Source: Microbulbifer agarilyticus
Lineage (GTDB): Bacteria; Pseudomonadota; Gammaproteobacteria; Pseudomonadales; Cellvibrionaceae
Reading direction: 5' to 3'
Assembly (NCBI RefSeq): GCF_001999945.1
Contig: NZ_CP019650.1
Span: forward strand, 2,542,001-2,606,000
DNA length: 64,000 bases
Under the pieces are notes generated by a model that did not search any database, was not told where the DNA came from, and worked only from the letters and a program-made list of their open reading frames with translations. A program made the position numbers and the translations under genes. Below, piece after piece: positions 19,224 to 27,151 of the stretch (its first letter is position 1; the number at the start of each line of letters is the position of its first letter).

Positions 19224-19970
19224 ATGAGCACCCAGAAACTACCGGTTCACAAACACCCAGCCCCCACGCAACTGCGCCCGCGCCCGCAGCGCGGCCAATT
19301 CCACGCAGAGCGGCAGCGGTATGGGGAGTCAGTGCTGGGCGCCCCGCTCTACTACTTTCCGGCAGAAGTACGCGATGAACACTCGGGTATCGTGATGGCC
19401 GGCACACACGGAGACGAAGTGACCGCGGTGGTCACACTTTCCTGTGCGCTGCGCGCGCTACAAGCGGGACTGCGGCGCCACCATGTGATATTGGCGGTCA
19501 ATCCGGACGGCTGTCAGCTTGGCACCCGCTGCAATGCCCACGGCGTCGACCTGAATCGCAACTTCGCAACCATTAACTGGCAGCCAAACGGCACCGTTTA
19601 TCGCTGGAACAACGCGGCGGAAGAGCGCGATGTCATCCTCTCCACCGGCGAGCGGCCGGGATCAGAACCCGAAACCCAGGCACTTTGCCGCTTAGTCAGG
19701 GAATTAGACCCGGCCTGGATCGTATCTATTCACGAGCCACTGGCCTGTGTCGAAGACCCCTTGCAAAGCCCCCTCGGGCACTGGCTAGCGGAACGTATTG
19801 AGCTGCCACTGGTGTGTGAACTCGGCTACCAGACCCCAGGATCCTTCGGCACCTGGTGTGCCGAACACCAGCACCCCTGCATCACCCTGGAGTTCCCGCC
19901 CATATCTACTGATGCCGCCACCGAGGACTACCTGCAGGTGATGACAGACTTGCTCTGTTACCAGCCTTAA
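19224..19970 (+). CDS. mpaA: Murein peptide amidase MpaA (M14 zinc carboxypeptidase)
   Basis: MpaA removes meso-diaminopimelate from the murein tripeptide L-Ala-D-Glu-mDAP in the cytoplasm during wall recycling. The 248-residue protein has no signal peptide. M14 zinc ligands are visible: H62 and E65 in AGTHGDE and H170 in SIHEPL; other family marks are NPDG, DLNRNF, and the catalytic E223 in CITLEFP. It faces ycjG convergently with a 27-bp gap; its product L-Ala-D-Glu is the substrate of that epimerase. The pair interrupts the usual rseC-mucD junction, and mpaA is the only plus-strand gene in the sigma-E block. Confidence 0.88.
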   Translation: MSTQKLPVHKHPAPTQLRPRPQRGQFHAERQRYGESVLGAPLYYFPAEVRDEHSGIVMAGTHGDEVTAVVTLSCALRALQAGLRRHHVILAVNPDGCQLGTRCNAHGVDLNRNFATINWQPNGTVYRWNNAAEERDVILSTGERPGSEPETQALCRLVRELDPAWIVSIHEPLACVEDPLQSPLGHWLAERIELPLVCELGYQTPGSFGTWCAEHQHPCITLEFPPISTDAATEDYLQVMTDLLCYQP

Positions 19971-19997
19971 GATCTCTCCTGCAGCGCGACACGCGCT

Positions 19998-20978
19998 TCA
20001 GGTCCAGTACACCCTCCCGTGAAAGAACTGCAGCGGGTCGACATCCTGCGCCAGCCAGGTCGGGCCATCCAGGTCCACAAACCGCGCACCCTGCCCCAGT
20101 GACCAGGCTGCGCGAATTGCCCGTGAGGTACACAGCATGCATCCCAGCATGACTTCAAACTCATGGTCACGCGCAGCCTCTGCGAGAAGCTGCGCCTCCC
20201 AGGGCCCACCGGTTTTATCCAGCTTGATATTGACCATCTCGTACAGCCCCGCGAGCCGCGGTAAGTCCGCTCGAGTGTGGCAGCTTTCATCGGCACAGAT
20301 AGGTATGGGGTGGGTAAAGCTTGCGAGAAAACGGTCATCCGCGGCGGGCAGCGGCTGCTCCAACATGGACACCCCCTGCTCCGCAAGCGCATCACACAGA
20401 GCGGGCAAACCATCGACAGACCAGGCTTCATTGGCATCGATTACCAGCTCGCAAGCGGGCGCAGCAGCGCGCACCGCCGCCACCCGTTCCAGCACCTGCT
20501 TATGGTCAAGCTTGAGCTTGAGCACAGTGACACCAGACTGTTCTGCGGCACTCGCTGCCTCTGCCATCTCGTCCGGGGCTGCAATCACGAGGGTTTGTAC
20601 GGTTGGTAAAGACGCCGGGCCGGCAAAATTCTGACGGTGCTTTTTCTCTGCCCAATTGGCCATCGCACAATCTACCGCATTGCGCGCCGCGCCCGCAGGC
20701 ATGACTTCCTGCAACTGGCTGCGTGAAATCCCCTGGCGCAATGCCGGCAACACCGAAGTGATTTCTGCCAACACAGACTCCAAGCTTTCTCCATAGCGGG
20801 GATATGGGGTGCACTCGCCAACACCAGAAACCCCCTCTGCTTCAACTTCCACTACAACCACACGGGCCTCACTGCGAGTTCCACGCGAAATCACAAAGGT
20901 GGTTTTTAGCGGCCAACTCTCCGCAAAGCAGCGGCCTTCGAAGGCTTGAACCCAGTCAGATTCCCTCTGCCCTGCCAT
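19998..20978 (-). CDS. ycjG: L-Ala-D/L-Glu epimerase (enolase superfamily)
   Basis: Converts L-Ala-D-Glu to L-Ala-L-Glu so that peptidases can recycle murein peptides. The 326-residue enolase-superfamily protein has the KxK acid/base motif (K154, K156 in TVLKLKLD), metal ligands D181 (VIDANEAWS), E207 (MLEQPL) and D230 (CADESCH), and the opposite-face Lys in NIKLDKTGG (about residue 252 or 255). An Ala-Glu dipeptide substrate is inferred from family resemblance and from mpaA next door; other dipeptide epimerase specificities are possible. An 11-bp tandem repeat separates it from rseC. Confidence 0.87.
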   Translation of the reverse strand: MAGQRESDWVQAFEGRCFAESWPLKTTFVISRGTRSEARVVVVEVEAEGVSGVGECTPYPRYGESLESVLAEITSVLPALRQGISRSQLQEVMPAGAARNAVDCAMANWAEKKHRQNFAGPASLPTVQTLVIAAPDEMAEAASAAEQSGVTVLKLKLDHKQVLERVAAVRAAAPACELVIDANEAWSVDGLPALCDALAEQGVSMLEQPLPAADDRFLASFTHPIPICADESCHTRADLPRLAGLYEMVNIKLDKTGGPWEAQLLAEAARDHEFEVMLGCMLCTSRAIRAAWSLGQGARFVDLDGPTWLAQDVDPLQFFHGRVYWT

Positions 20979-21086
20979 CCCTGTCTCCTCTTATAGATAT
21001 CCGTCATGCCCGGAACGGACCGGACAATGGGTCACCTTCAGTGTAGAAACAGTTAGTGAGATAGCAGTGAAAAGCCCACTGAAGTG

Positions 21087-21163
21087 GCGAGAAAGCGGCG
21101 AGAAAGCGGCGAGAAAGCGGCAAGAGATCGGCAAGAGATCGGCAAGAGATCGGCAAGAGATTA
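21087..21163. repeat. Seven-copy 11-bp tandem repeat
   Basis: Three exact copies of GCGAGAAAGCG (21087-21119) are followed by three copies of GCAAGAGATCG and one partial copy ending in TTA (21120-21163). The two unit types differ at three positions and form separate blocks. It lies in the 254-bp gap between ycjG and rseC, where I see no gene. Block structure suggests slippage expansion from an older array. Confidence 0.93.
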
Positions 21164-21232
21164 AGGAATGCTCAGAGAACAGTGAGAAACGGTAAAACAG
21201 ACACTCAGACAGAGCGAGCCACGTGCACGAGC

Positions 21233-21706
21233 TCAGCTGACTGGGACAACAGGAATTGCGCAGGGATTGCTTTGTTCCCGGCGCAGATACACGGGCTCAA
21301 GCGAGGCATTGCCGCGGCGCAGGTAACTGTATGCGCGAATCGCCAGGGCGCCGCCAATCAAACCAAGCAGTGCACCAGCTATCGCCAGCGGCTCAGAGCC
21401 CAACGCCTGCCCGGCCAGCGCGCCGGCAACCAAAAGTACCAGCGGCACCAGATAAACCACCAGCGCGCTACTTGCCAGCACTCGCTCACCAATCCCTATC
21501 ACCACGGTGTCGTGCAGCTGGACCGCCTGAGATTCTGCAGGGGGAAGTTGTACACGCACACGGGATGCGCTTGCCCAGAAGTCTCCAAGCAAGCCGGTGC
21601 CACATCCGGACTTGGCCGCACACCCATGGCAACCGCTGCGCTGAACGGTTTCCACCCAAATCGCGTCGCCGTCAACGGCGACCACTTTTCCGCGCTCTTC
21701 GATCAT
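21233..21706 (-). CDS. rseC: Sigma-E regulator RseC/MucC
   Basis: RseC/MucC is an inner-membrane protein that modulates sigma-E signalling and, in some bacteria, SoxR reduction (RsxC system). The 157-residue protein has an N-terminal Cys-rich domain (C26, C29, C35 in GCHGCAAKSGCG), two hydrophobic helices at about 78-96 and 101-122, and a basic C-terminus. Position after rseB is canonical. It is the last gene before the mpaA-ycjG insertion. Confidence 0.9.
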   Translation of the reverse strand: MIEERGKVVAVDGDAIWVETVQRSGCHGCAAKSGCGTGLLGDFWASASRVRVQLPPAESQAVQLHDTVVIGIGERVLASSALVVYLVPLVLLVAGALAGQALGSEPLAIAGALLGLIGGALAIRAYSYLRRGNASLEPVYLRREQSNPCAIPVVPVS

Positions 21707-21743
21707 GCCGTACCTTACCGTACTATCCGCTCAATACGCGCCG

Positions 21744-22793
21744 TCAGTTTGCCTCGGTGACTGCTTTAGCCACCAGTTGCGCGGTATTGTCGGGGATTTC
21801 GCCCACCACTGTCACGGTGTAACGTGCGCCATTGACATCGATATGATCCATGTAAGCCACGGTGGCGCCGCGTACGGCGCGCCCCTTGTAGTTCATTTCT
21901 GGTAGCTGCTGCACAAACACGGTGAATGCACTCAGGCCGTCACTAAACACCAGCATTTGCCCATCGCTTAGCGCCTGTACGGCAACCGGTTTAAAACCGC
22001 TGGGGGCCCAACCGAGACGCCAGCGACTTTCCACATTCGCACATTTCGCCGCTTCGTCACCGGTAATTGGCTCTGTCGAGGGGGACTGCGGCTTCAACTC
22101 ATCATCGGTTACTGGCGCCAGATCCAGTTCGACAAACTGAAAACGCTCGAGAACCCGTCCCGCCGGGGCAATCAGCATGGACTTGAGCGGCAGTCCGGTT
22201 TCCTTGTCGACACTGATCACCATCCCGAAGCGGTGCAGATCCCGGGGTCGAGCCTCAAGTACGATCGCCTCGCGGTCTGCGACACGCTCTTCTCCGCGAA
22301 TCAAAAACGCATAATTGGATTGAACATTTTGCAGCCCGGCAGCGCTCAGCAGCCCGGAACGGGGAAATACACTGCCACCGTGACGACACTCATCGTCTCC
22401 AATGCGGGTCACTTTTTCGCGAGGACTGCCGGTCAGGTAGCGAATACGCTCCACCTGCTCGCCATCGCGAATACCGTGCACTACCTCAAGGGTTTCCATC
22501 GAGCCCACATGCTCAAAGGTTACCAACCCTCGATACTCCAGGTTGGCAACCGCCTGCGCGAGCCGTGCCAGCAACACACGGGTAGCTTCACTCGCCGTGG
22601 CGTCCCGAGCATCTTGAGGAATCTCTTGAGGGGCTTGCTGAGGAGCCTGATTAGGGACCTCTCGCGGTGCCGCTTGATCATCCGCGGGCGCATTGCCCTG
22701 GGCGAAGGCCAGTGGCGAGGCTAATAGTAAAAAAGCCAACAGCGAACTGTTGGCTTTGCGAGGGGTACGAAAAATCAGTTTTTCCATGGTCAT
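21744..22793 (-). CDS. rseB: Sigma-E regulatory protein RseB/MucB
   Basis: RseB is a periplasmic sensor that binds RseA, protects it from DegS, and releases it on binding mislocalised lipopolysaccharide. The 349-residue product has a signal peptide (about residues 1-32, ending SPLAFAQG), a Pro/Gln-rich linker of about 40 residues that is unusually long, then the LolA-like domain (YRGLVTFEHVGSMETLEVVHG split by eye) and the C-terminal MucB domain ending in the region with YMDHIDVNGARYTVTVVGEIP read in pieces. Two ATGs six bases apart are possible starts. It lies 52 bp after rseA. Confidence 0.93.
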   Translation of the reverse strand: MTMEKLIFRTPRKANSSLLAFLLLASPLAFAQGNAPADDQAAPREVPNQAPQQAPQEIPQDARDATASEATRVLLARLAQAVANLEYRGLVTFEHVGSMETLEVVHGIRDGEQVERIRYLTGSPREKVTRIGDDECRHGGSVFPRSGLLSAAGLQNVQSNYAFLIRGEERVADREAIVLEARPRDLHRFGMVISVDKETGLPLKSMLIAPAGRVLERFQFVELDLAPVTDDELKPQSPSTEPITGDEAAKCANVESRWRLGWAPSGFKPVAVQALSDGQMLVFSDGLSAFTVFVQQLPEMNYKGRAVRGATVAYMDHIDVNGARYTVTVVGEIPDNTAQLVAKAVTEAN

Positions 22794-22845
22794 GCTTTGT
22801 GTCGCTCAACAACGAGACAACCGGAGGCACCTCCGGCAGCCGCCA

Positions 22846-23541
22846 TTACTCCGATGGGCGCTCCCCGTAGGTTGCCCGAGCATGAGGAACCATGCCCTGA
22901 CTACCAATGCGGGCGGCCTGCTCCGAGTGCTCAACCATTACCCGATTCAAATGTCGCATCAGTTCCGGCGTGGGCACAACCTGCACCTGAGGGGCCGGGC
23001 CAACCCGCTGCTCGGGTACCAGCTGTGGTGCAGTACTTACTGCCCGCGTATTCAATGTCGGGGTCAAAAATCTACTGGGTTGCGGATTGGTAGTCATTGG
23101 CTGGGGCTGGGGGGCCTCAACTTCCGCTACCAGATCACCTTGCACTTGTGGGGCCTGCATCTGTTGCACCCCCAAAATGGCAGCAAATGCCACTGTTGCA
23201 GCCACGGCGCCACGAGAGAGCGGACGCCACCAGCGGCTTCTCGCCTGGCCATTACCCGCATCATTCGCCGAAGCCTGCTGTGCAGATTCCAGCGACGGTT
23301 CGTCGGCAATCGCTGCAGAAATACTCGCTGCGAGCCCCATATCCACCGGCGCCACTTTTTCACTACGCATCACGCTGGCGGCCAACTGGTAGCGAGACCA
23401 GCGGTGACCCAACTCACCGTCTGATGCACCGCTGGCGTCAGACTCTTTGAGCAGGCGCTGAATTTCCAACTCGTTGGCCTCGCCATCCATTAATGCGGAT
23501 AGCGATTCATTCAGGCGCTGTTGATGACTCCCGTGGGACAT
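22846..23541 (-). CDS. rseA: Anti-sigma-E factor RseA/MucA
   Basis: RseA is a single-pass inner-membrane protein that holds RpoE inactive until cut by DegS/AlgW and RseP. The N-terminal cytoplasmic domain (LNESLSALMDGEANELEIQ, then RWSRYQLAASVMR) is typical of the RseA N-terminal family; the membrane segment is about residues 111-127; the periplasmic part (128-231) is Pro/Gln-rich and ends in the RseB-binding helix region PELMRHLNRVMVEHSEQA. The 239-bp gap from rpoE is much longer than in Pseudomonas and carries a sigma-E-like promoter. Confidence 0.93.
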   Translation of the reverse strand: MSHGSHQQRLNESLSALMDGEANELEIQRLLKESDASGASDGELGHRWSRYQLAASVMRSEKVAPVDMGLAASISAAIADEPSLESAQQASANDAGNGQARSRWWRPLSRGAVAATVAFAAILGVQQMQAPQVQGDLVAEVEAPQPQPMTTNPQPSRFLTPTLNTRAVSTAPQLVPEQRVGPAPQVQVVPTPELMRHLNRVMVEHSEQAARIGSQGMVPHARATYGERPSE

Positions 23542-23605
23542 ACGGGTAAACCCTCTTCTCAGTGCAATTCTTTGGGCGCTAGTTCACACCCTGTTTGTTA
23601 ATACG

Positions 23606-23632
23606 TCAGACCCGGGCTTCGCAAAAAAGTTT
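23606..23632 (-). promoter_or_regulatory. Candidate sigma-E promoter for rseA-rseB-rseC
   Basis: On the minus strand, AAACTT (23627-23632) and TCTGA (23606-23610) are separated by exactly 16 bp. The -10 matches the sigma-E consensus completely and the -35 differs from GAACTT by one base. A start site here would leave a leader of about 58 nt before the rseA ATG. It lies in the unusually long rpoE-rseA gap. Confidence 0.6.
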
Positions 23633-23780
23633 TACCTAGCAGACAAATTTTGTGTGAATTCGTCGATATTTTTACCTGTCGTCCCGGTCAGGCTCTGGAT
23701 TTAGGCCAGAAACCTCTCGACAAGCTATCCCGATAAAACAAAATAGATTAAAAAATAACCACCTGCCGAACTCGGCCAAA

Positions 23781-24395
23781 CTAGCTGCGCCCGTCAACCG
23801 ACTCGGGTTCACCGGCCATGGTCGCTTGAACCGCGCGATCGATGGCCTCCCGCGCGCGGAAAATACGCGAGCGCACGGTGCCCACTGGACACCCCATGAC
23901 TTCGGCGATTTCCTCGTAGCTCAGCCCCTCCATCTCGCGCAGGGTAACTGCTGAGCGCAGATCTTCCGGCAGCTCACGGATGGCCTGGTGTACCGCCGCT
24001 TCCAGTTGATCCCGGAACAGCTGGTTCTCTGGCGTTTCGTTATCGCGTAACAAATCGGCGCCGGAATAGAATTCGGCGTCCTCCAGATCCACATCCGATG
24101 AGGGGGGACGGCGACTACGAGAAACGAGGTGGTTTTTGGCGGTATTAATCGCGATGCGGTACATCCAGGTATAAAAGGCGCTCTCCCCACGGAAATTGCC
24201 CAGCGCCCGGTAAGCCTTGATAAATGCTTCCTGAACCACGTCATGCACTTCGGCGTGATCGTTGATATAGCGGCTAACCACCGCCATGATTTTGTGTTGG
24301 TACTTCAACACCAACAGGTCGAAGGCTCGCTTGTCGCCTTTCTGTACCCGTTCTACCAGCTGGCGATCACTTGGTGACGCCTGTTGCCCTGTCAT
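23781..24395 (-). CDS. rpoE: RNA polymerase sigma factor RpoE/AlgU
   Basis: Extracytoplasmic-function sigma factor for envelope stress. Region 2 is clear (RAFDLLVLKYQHKIMAV, then HDVVQEAFIKAYRAL and FYTWMYRIAINTAKN), as is region 4 (LPEDLRSAVTLREMEGLSY and VGTVRSRIFRAREAI), in 204 residues, as in AlgU and E. coli RpoE. The start ATG has GGAG about 6 nt upstream. It heads the rseA-rseB-rseC series and is divergent from nadB, as in E. coli and Pseudomonas. Confidence 0.97.
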   Translation of the reverse strand: MTGQQASPSDRQLVERVQKGDKRAFDLLVLKYQHKIMAVVSRYINDHAEVHDVVQEAFIKAYRALGNFRGESAFYTWMYRIAINTAKNHLVSRSRRPPSSDVDLEDAEFYSGADLLRDNETPENQLFRDQLEAAVHQAIRELPEDLRSAVTLREMEGLSYEEIAEVMGCPVGTVRSRIFRAREAIDRAVQATMAGEPESVDGRS

Positions 24396-24459
24396 CCCCT
24401 ACTCCAAACCGCGGCCCAGACGCCTCGCAGCGCCTTAGCCATGCTTTTTCTATTGTGTC

Positions 24460-24488
24460 CAAGACACCAAATTTTGGTCATAAGTTCC
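24460..24488 (-). promoter_or_regulatory. Candidate sigma-E autoregulatory promoter of rpoE
   Basis: GGAACTT (24482-24488, minus strand) is a full -35 match; 17 bp on lies TCTTG (24460-24464), a partial match to the TCTGA -10. The leader to rpoE would be about 58 nt. Autoregulation of rpoE by sigma-E is known in E. coli and Pseudomonas. The gap is shared with the divergent nadB promoter region. Confidence 0.5.
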
Positions 24489-24575
24489 TGACAAATCGGT
24501 AATTTTTCAAGATGGCGTATACTACGCGCCCCCTGAGACGAATAAAACTCCACGAGAGAGAAGGCAAACGGACCC

Positions 24576-26210
24576 GTGAATCCTAACGAGAACAGCTACA
24601 ACGAGAACAATTACGATGTGTTAGTTGTAGGCAGTGGTGCCGCCGGCTTAACCCTGGCGCTTCACCTCGCTGCACGCCACCGCGTGGCGCTGCTTTCCAA
24701 ACAGCGCCTGCAAGATGGCTCCACCTGGTTCGCCCAGGGCGGCATCGCTGGCGTACTGGACGAAACCGACTCCGTGGACGCGCATATAGCGGATACATTA
24801 GATGCAGGAGCAGGACTCTGCCACCCCGACGCGGCTCGCTTCACCGTGGAAAACAGCCGCGACGCCGTTCACTGGCTGATTAATCAGGGCGTAAATTTCA
24901 CCCGCGAAGAAGATGGCGAATACCACCTTACCAAAGAGGGTGGCCACAGCCACCGGCGTATTATTCACAGCGCCGACGCCACCGGCCAGGCGGTACACAG
25001 CACCCTGCTTGAGCGCGTGCGCAACACGCCGAATATAGACTGCTTTGAACACCATATTGCCCTGGACCTGATCCGCCAGCCGGATCCCAAGACCGGTCGC
25101 TTCCGCTGCGGCGGATGTTACGTGCACAACATAGAAACTGAAGAGGTTGAGGTATTTCAGGGACGCGCGGTGGTGCTCGCCACTGGCGGTGCGTCCAAAG
25201 CCTACCTTTATACCAGCAACCCCGATGGCGCCAGCGGCGATGGTATCGCCATGGCCTGGCGCGCAGGATGCCGGGTTGCGAATATGGAATTCAACCAGTT
25301 CCACCCCACCTGTCTATACCACCCCAAAGCCAAGTCCATGCTCATCACCGAGGCCCTGCGCGGTGAGGGCGCCCTGTTAAAGCTGCCCAATGGCGAGCGC
25401 TTTATGGATCGCTTCGACAAGCGCGGTGAGCTGGCCCCGCGGGATATCGTGGCCCGCGCCATCGACCACGAGATGAAACGACTGGGTGCTGATTGCTTGT
25501 ATCTGGATATTTCGCACAAGGACTCGGACTTTGTGCGCGAGCACTTTCCCACCGTATACAAGAGCTGCCTCGAATACGGCATCGACATCACCCGCGAGGC
25601 CATTCCGGTGGTTCCCGCGGCGCACTATACCTGCGGCGGTGTGATGGTCGACGAAAACGGCCGCACGGATTTGGATCAGCTTTACGCGATTGGTGAAACC
25701 ACCTTTACCGGCCTGCACGGCGCCAACCGCCTGGCCAGCAATTCACTGCTCGAGTGTGTGGTTTACGCGCGCTCAGCGGCCATGCATATCGACAGTTCCA
25801 TTGACGAGGTCGCCCCACCGCGTGAGGCACTGGCCTGGGATGCTTCGCGGGTAACCGACTCCGATGAGGATGTAGTGATCTCGCACAACTGGGACGAGTT
25901 GCGCCGCTTTATGTGGGACTTTGTCGGTATCGTGCGGACCCGCAAGCGCCTGTTACGGGCGGAGCACCGAGTGAAACTGTTGCAGCAGGAAATCAGGGAG
26001 TTCTACGCAAATTACCGGATTACCAGCGACCTGATTGAGCTGCGCAACTTGGCGGTAGTATCCGAGCTGATTATCCGCTCTGCGCTGGATCGCCGTGAAA
26101 GCCGTGGGCTGCACTACTCACTGGACTACCCGGGACTGCGGGAACTGGCCATGGATACCATTCTGGTACCGGAAAATTTTGCCGACCAGCGGCATTTTAT
26201 TGGCCCGTGA
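24576..26210 (+). CDS. nadB: L-aspartate oxidase
   Basis: NadB is an FAD enzyme oxidising L-aspartate to iminoaspartate, the first step of de novo NAD synthesis. The 544-residue protein has the dinucleotide-binding [14 protein letters not shown] near residues 18-31, the [12 protein letters not shown] block, [10 protein letters not shown], the catalytic RGEGALL region, and the FAD-contacting [15 protein letters not shown] motif, all features of the succinate dehydrogenase/fumarate reductase flavoprotein family that distinguish NadB. The start is GTG at 24576, with GAGAAGG about 11 nt upstream. It is divergent from rpoE, a widely conserved arrangement. Confidence 0.96.
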   Translation: MNPNENSYNENNYDVLVVGSGAAGLTLALHLAARHRVALLSKQRLQDGSTWFAQGGIAGVLDETDSVDAHIADTLDAGAGLCHPDAARFTVENSRDAVHWLINQGVNFTREEDGEYHLTKEGGHSHRRIIHSADATGQAVHSTLLERVRNTPNIDCFEHHIALDLIRQPDPKTGRFRCGGCYVHNIETEEVEVFQGRAVVLATGGASKAYLYTSNPDGASGDGIAMAWRAGCRVANMEFNQFHPTCLYHPKAKSMLITEALRGEGALLKLPNGERFMDRFDKRGELAPRDIVARAIDHEMKRLGADCLYLDISHKDSDFVREHFPTVYKSCLEYGIDITREAIPVVPAAHYTCGGVMVDENGRTDLDQLYAIGETTFTGLHGANRLASNSLLECVVYARSAAMHIDSSIDEVAPPREALAWDASRVTDSDEDVVISHNWDELRRFMWDFVGIVRTRKRLLRAEHRVKLLQQEIREFYANYRITSDLIELRNLAVVSELIIRSALDRRESRGLHYSLDYPGLRELAMDTILVPENFADQRHFIGP

Positions 26211-26273
26211 GTGGCCCTTGAACGGCCCGTGAGCCCCGCTCATAAACTCGCGCGGAATGGCGCAATCGCAAAA

Positions 26274-26807
26274 TCAACGCGAGTAACGCAAGGCGACTAA
26301 TAGCCGCCGCCACTCATCTTCAGTGGCGGCATCTCGCGCCAGCACCAAGCGCAAACGGCGCCCATCAACATCTTTGCCGTTAATTACGATCAACCAGCGC
26401 CACAAGGTCAGCTCGCCGACAAAGCGAAACTCCCGTCGCGCACCGCCCTTCACCTGCCAGTACCAGCGCCGCTCTGCGGTAGATAAGCGCCCAACCGAAG
26501 TGCAAAGTCGACGCCATTCAAATACGCCGTAGAGCAAAACCACAGGTACAAGTGCATACACCGCTACCCACGGCAGGCGGGACACAAACAACAGGAGAGT
26601 GGACTGGGCAAGAGCCAGCAGAAGGCATAGACGGAGTAGACGTGACGGTACAAGGTCACAGGTGAGGCGCGCCGCGCGCGCCTCACCTTTGCCACCGCGG
26701 GAGTGGGTGCTTCCGGGAGGTTTCCCGGAACTGGCAGCGCGCGTATCCCCAGAGTTAAACCTAGAGTTACTCTTGGAGACCGGTATTGTCGCGGATGATC
26801 TGGACAA
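26274..26807 (-). CDS. ygfX: YgfX-like membrane protein (CptA family)
   Basis: A small inner-membrane protein family paired with SdhE; in E. coli YgfX (CptA) was reported to inhibit FtsZ/MreB when overproduced, with SdhE (CptB) as counterpart, though that view is debated. Here 177 residues: a basic Ser/Arg-rich N-terminus of about 50, two hydrophobic helices around 57-74 and 79-93, then a soluble tail with WRWLIVINGKD and DEWRRLLVALR. The only candidate start is a TTG at 26807, inside the end of sdhE (41-bp overlap), and the N-terminus is longer than in E. coli, so the start is uncertain. The overlap implies translational coupling. Confidence 0.75.
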   Translation of the reverse strand: MSRSSATIPVSKSNSRFNSGDTRAASSGKPPGSTHSRGGKGEARAARLTCDLVPSRLLRLCLLLALAQSTLLLFVSRLPWVAVYALVPVVLLYGVFEWRRLCTSVGRLSTAERRWYWQVKGGARREFRFVGELTLWRWLIVINGKDVDGRRLRLVLARDAATEDEWRRLLVALRYSR

Positions 26808-27012
26808 TCTTCTTCAGCTCGGGGTCTTGCGGATCTTCTCGGCGCAGGAACCAGGCAAACAAGTCCTGGTCTTGTTCATCCAGCAACTTGATATATCGCT
26901 GCTTATCGTCCTCAGAAAGGGTGTCATACACATTCTCCAGAAACGGCAGCAACACCAAATCCAGCTCTAACATGCCGCGACGGCTAGCCCAAAACAGGCG
27001 GTTGCGATCCAT
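26767..27012 (-). CDS. sdhE: FAD assembly factor SdhE
   Basis: SdhE promotes covalent attachment of FAD to the succinate dehydrogenase flavoprotein. The 81-residue protein carries the family motif RRGMLELD at residues 11-18 (RGxxE), with NRLFWASR before it and LFAWFLRREDPQDPEL after. The size is standard. It overlaps ygfX and is divergent from ygfZ, the gene order seen in E. coli and Pseudomonas. Confidence 0.94.
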   Translation of the reverse strand: MDRNRLFWASRRGMLELDLVLLPFLENVYDTLSEDDKQRYIKLLDEQDQDLFAWFLRREDPQDPELKKIVQIIRDNTGLQE

Positions 27013-27151
27013 ACTTCGTTCTCAAGCCACAATTCAAAGTGCGCGCAGTATAGCGGTAGTTGAAATCCAACCGCAAAACCCCCAATTATGAGATTCTCAC
27101 ATTGCGCCGCGAAGGCGCCCATATGTACATTTCTCAGGCAGCGAGTTCAGC

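Noticed and set aside
21087..21163. CRISPR array
   Set aside because: Units are only 11 bp, directly adjacent with no unique spacers, and no cas genes are nearby.
24488..24523. Sigma-70 promoter for nadB
   Set aside because: TATACT at 24518-24523 is a good -10, but no -35 hexamer lies at 16-18 bp, so I did not list it.
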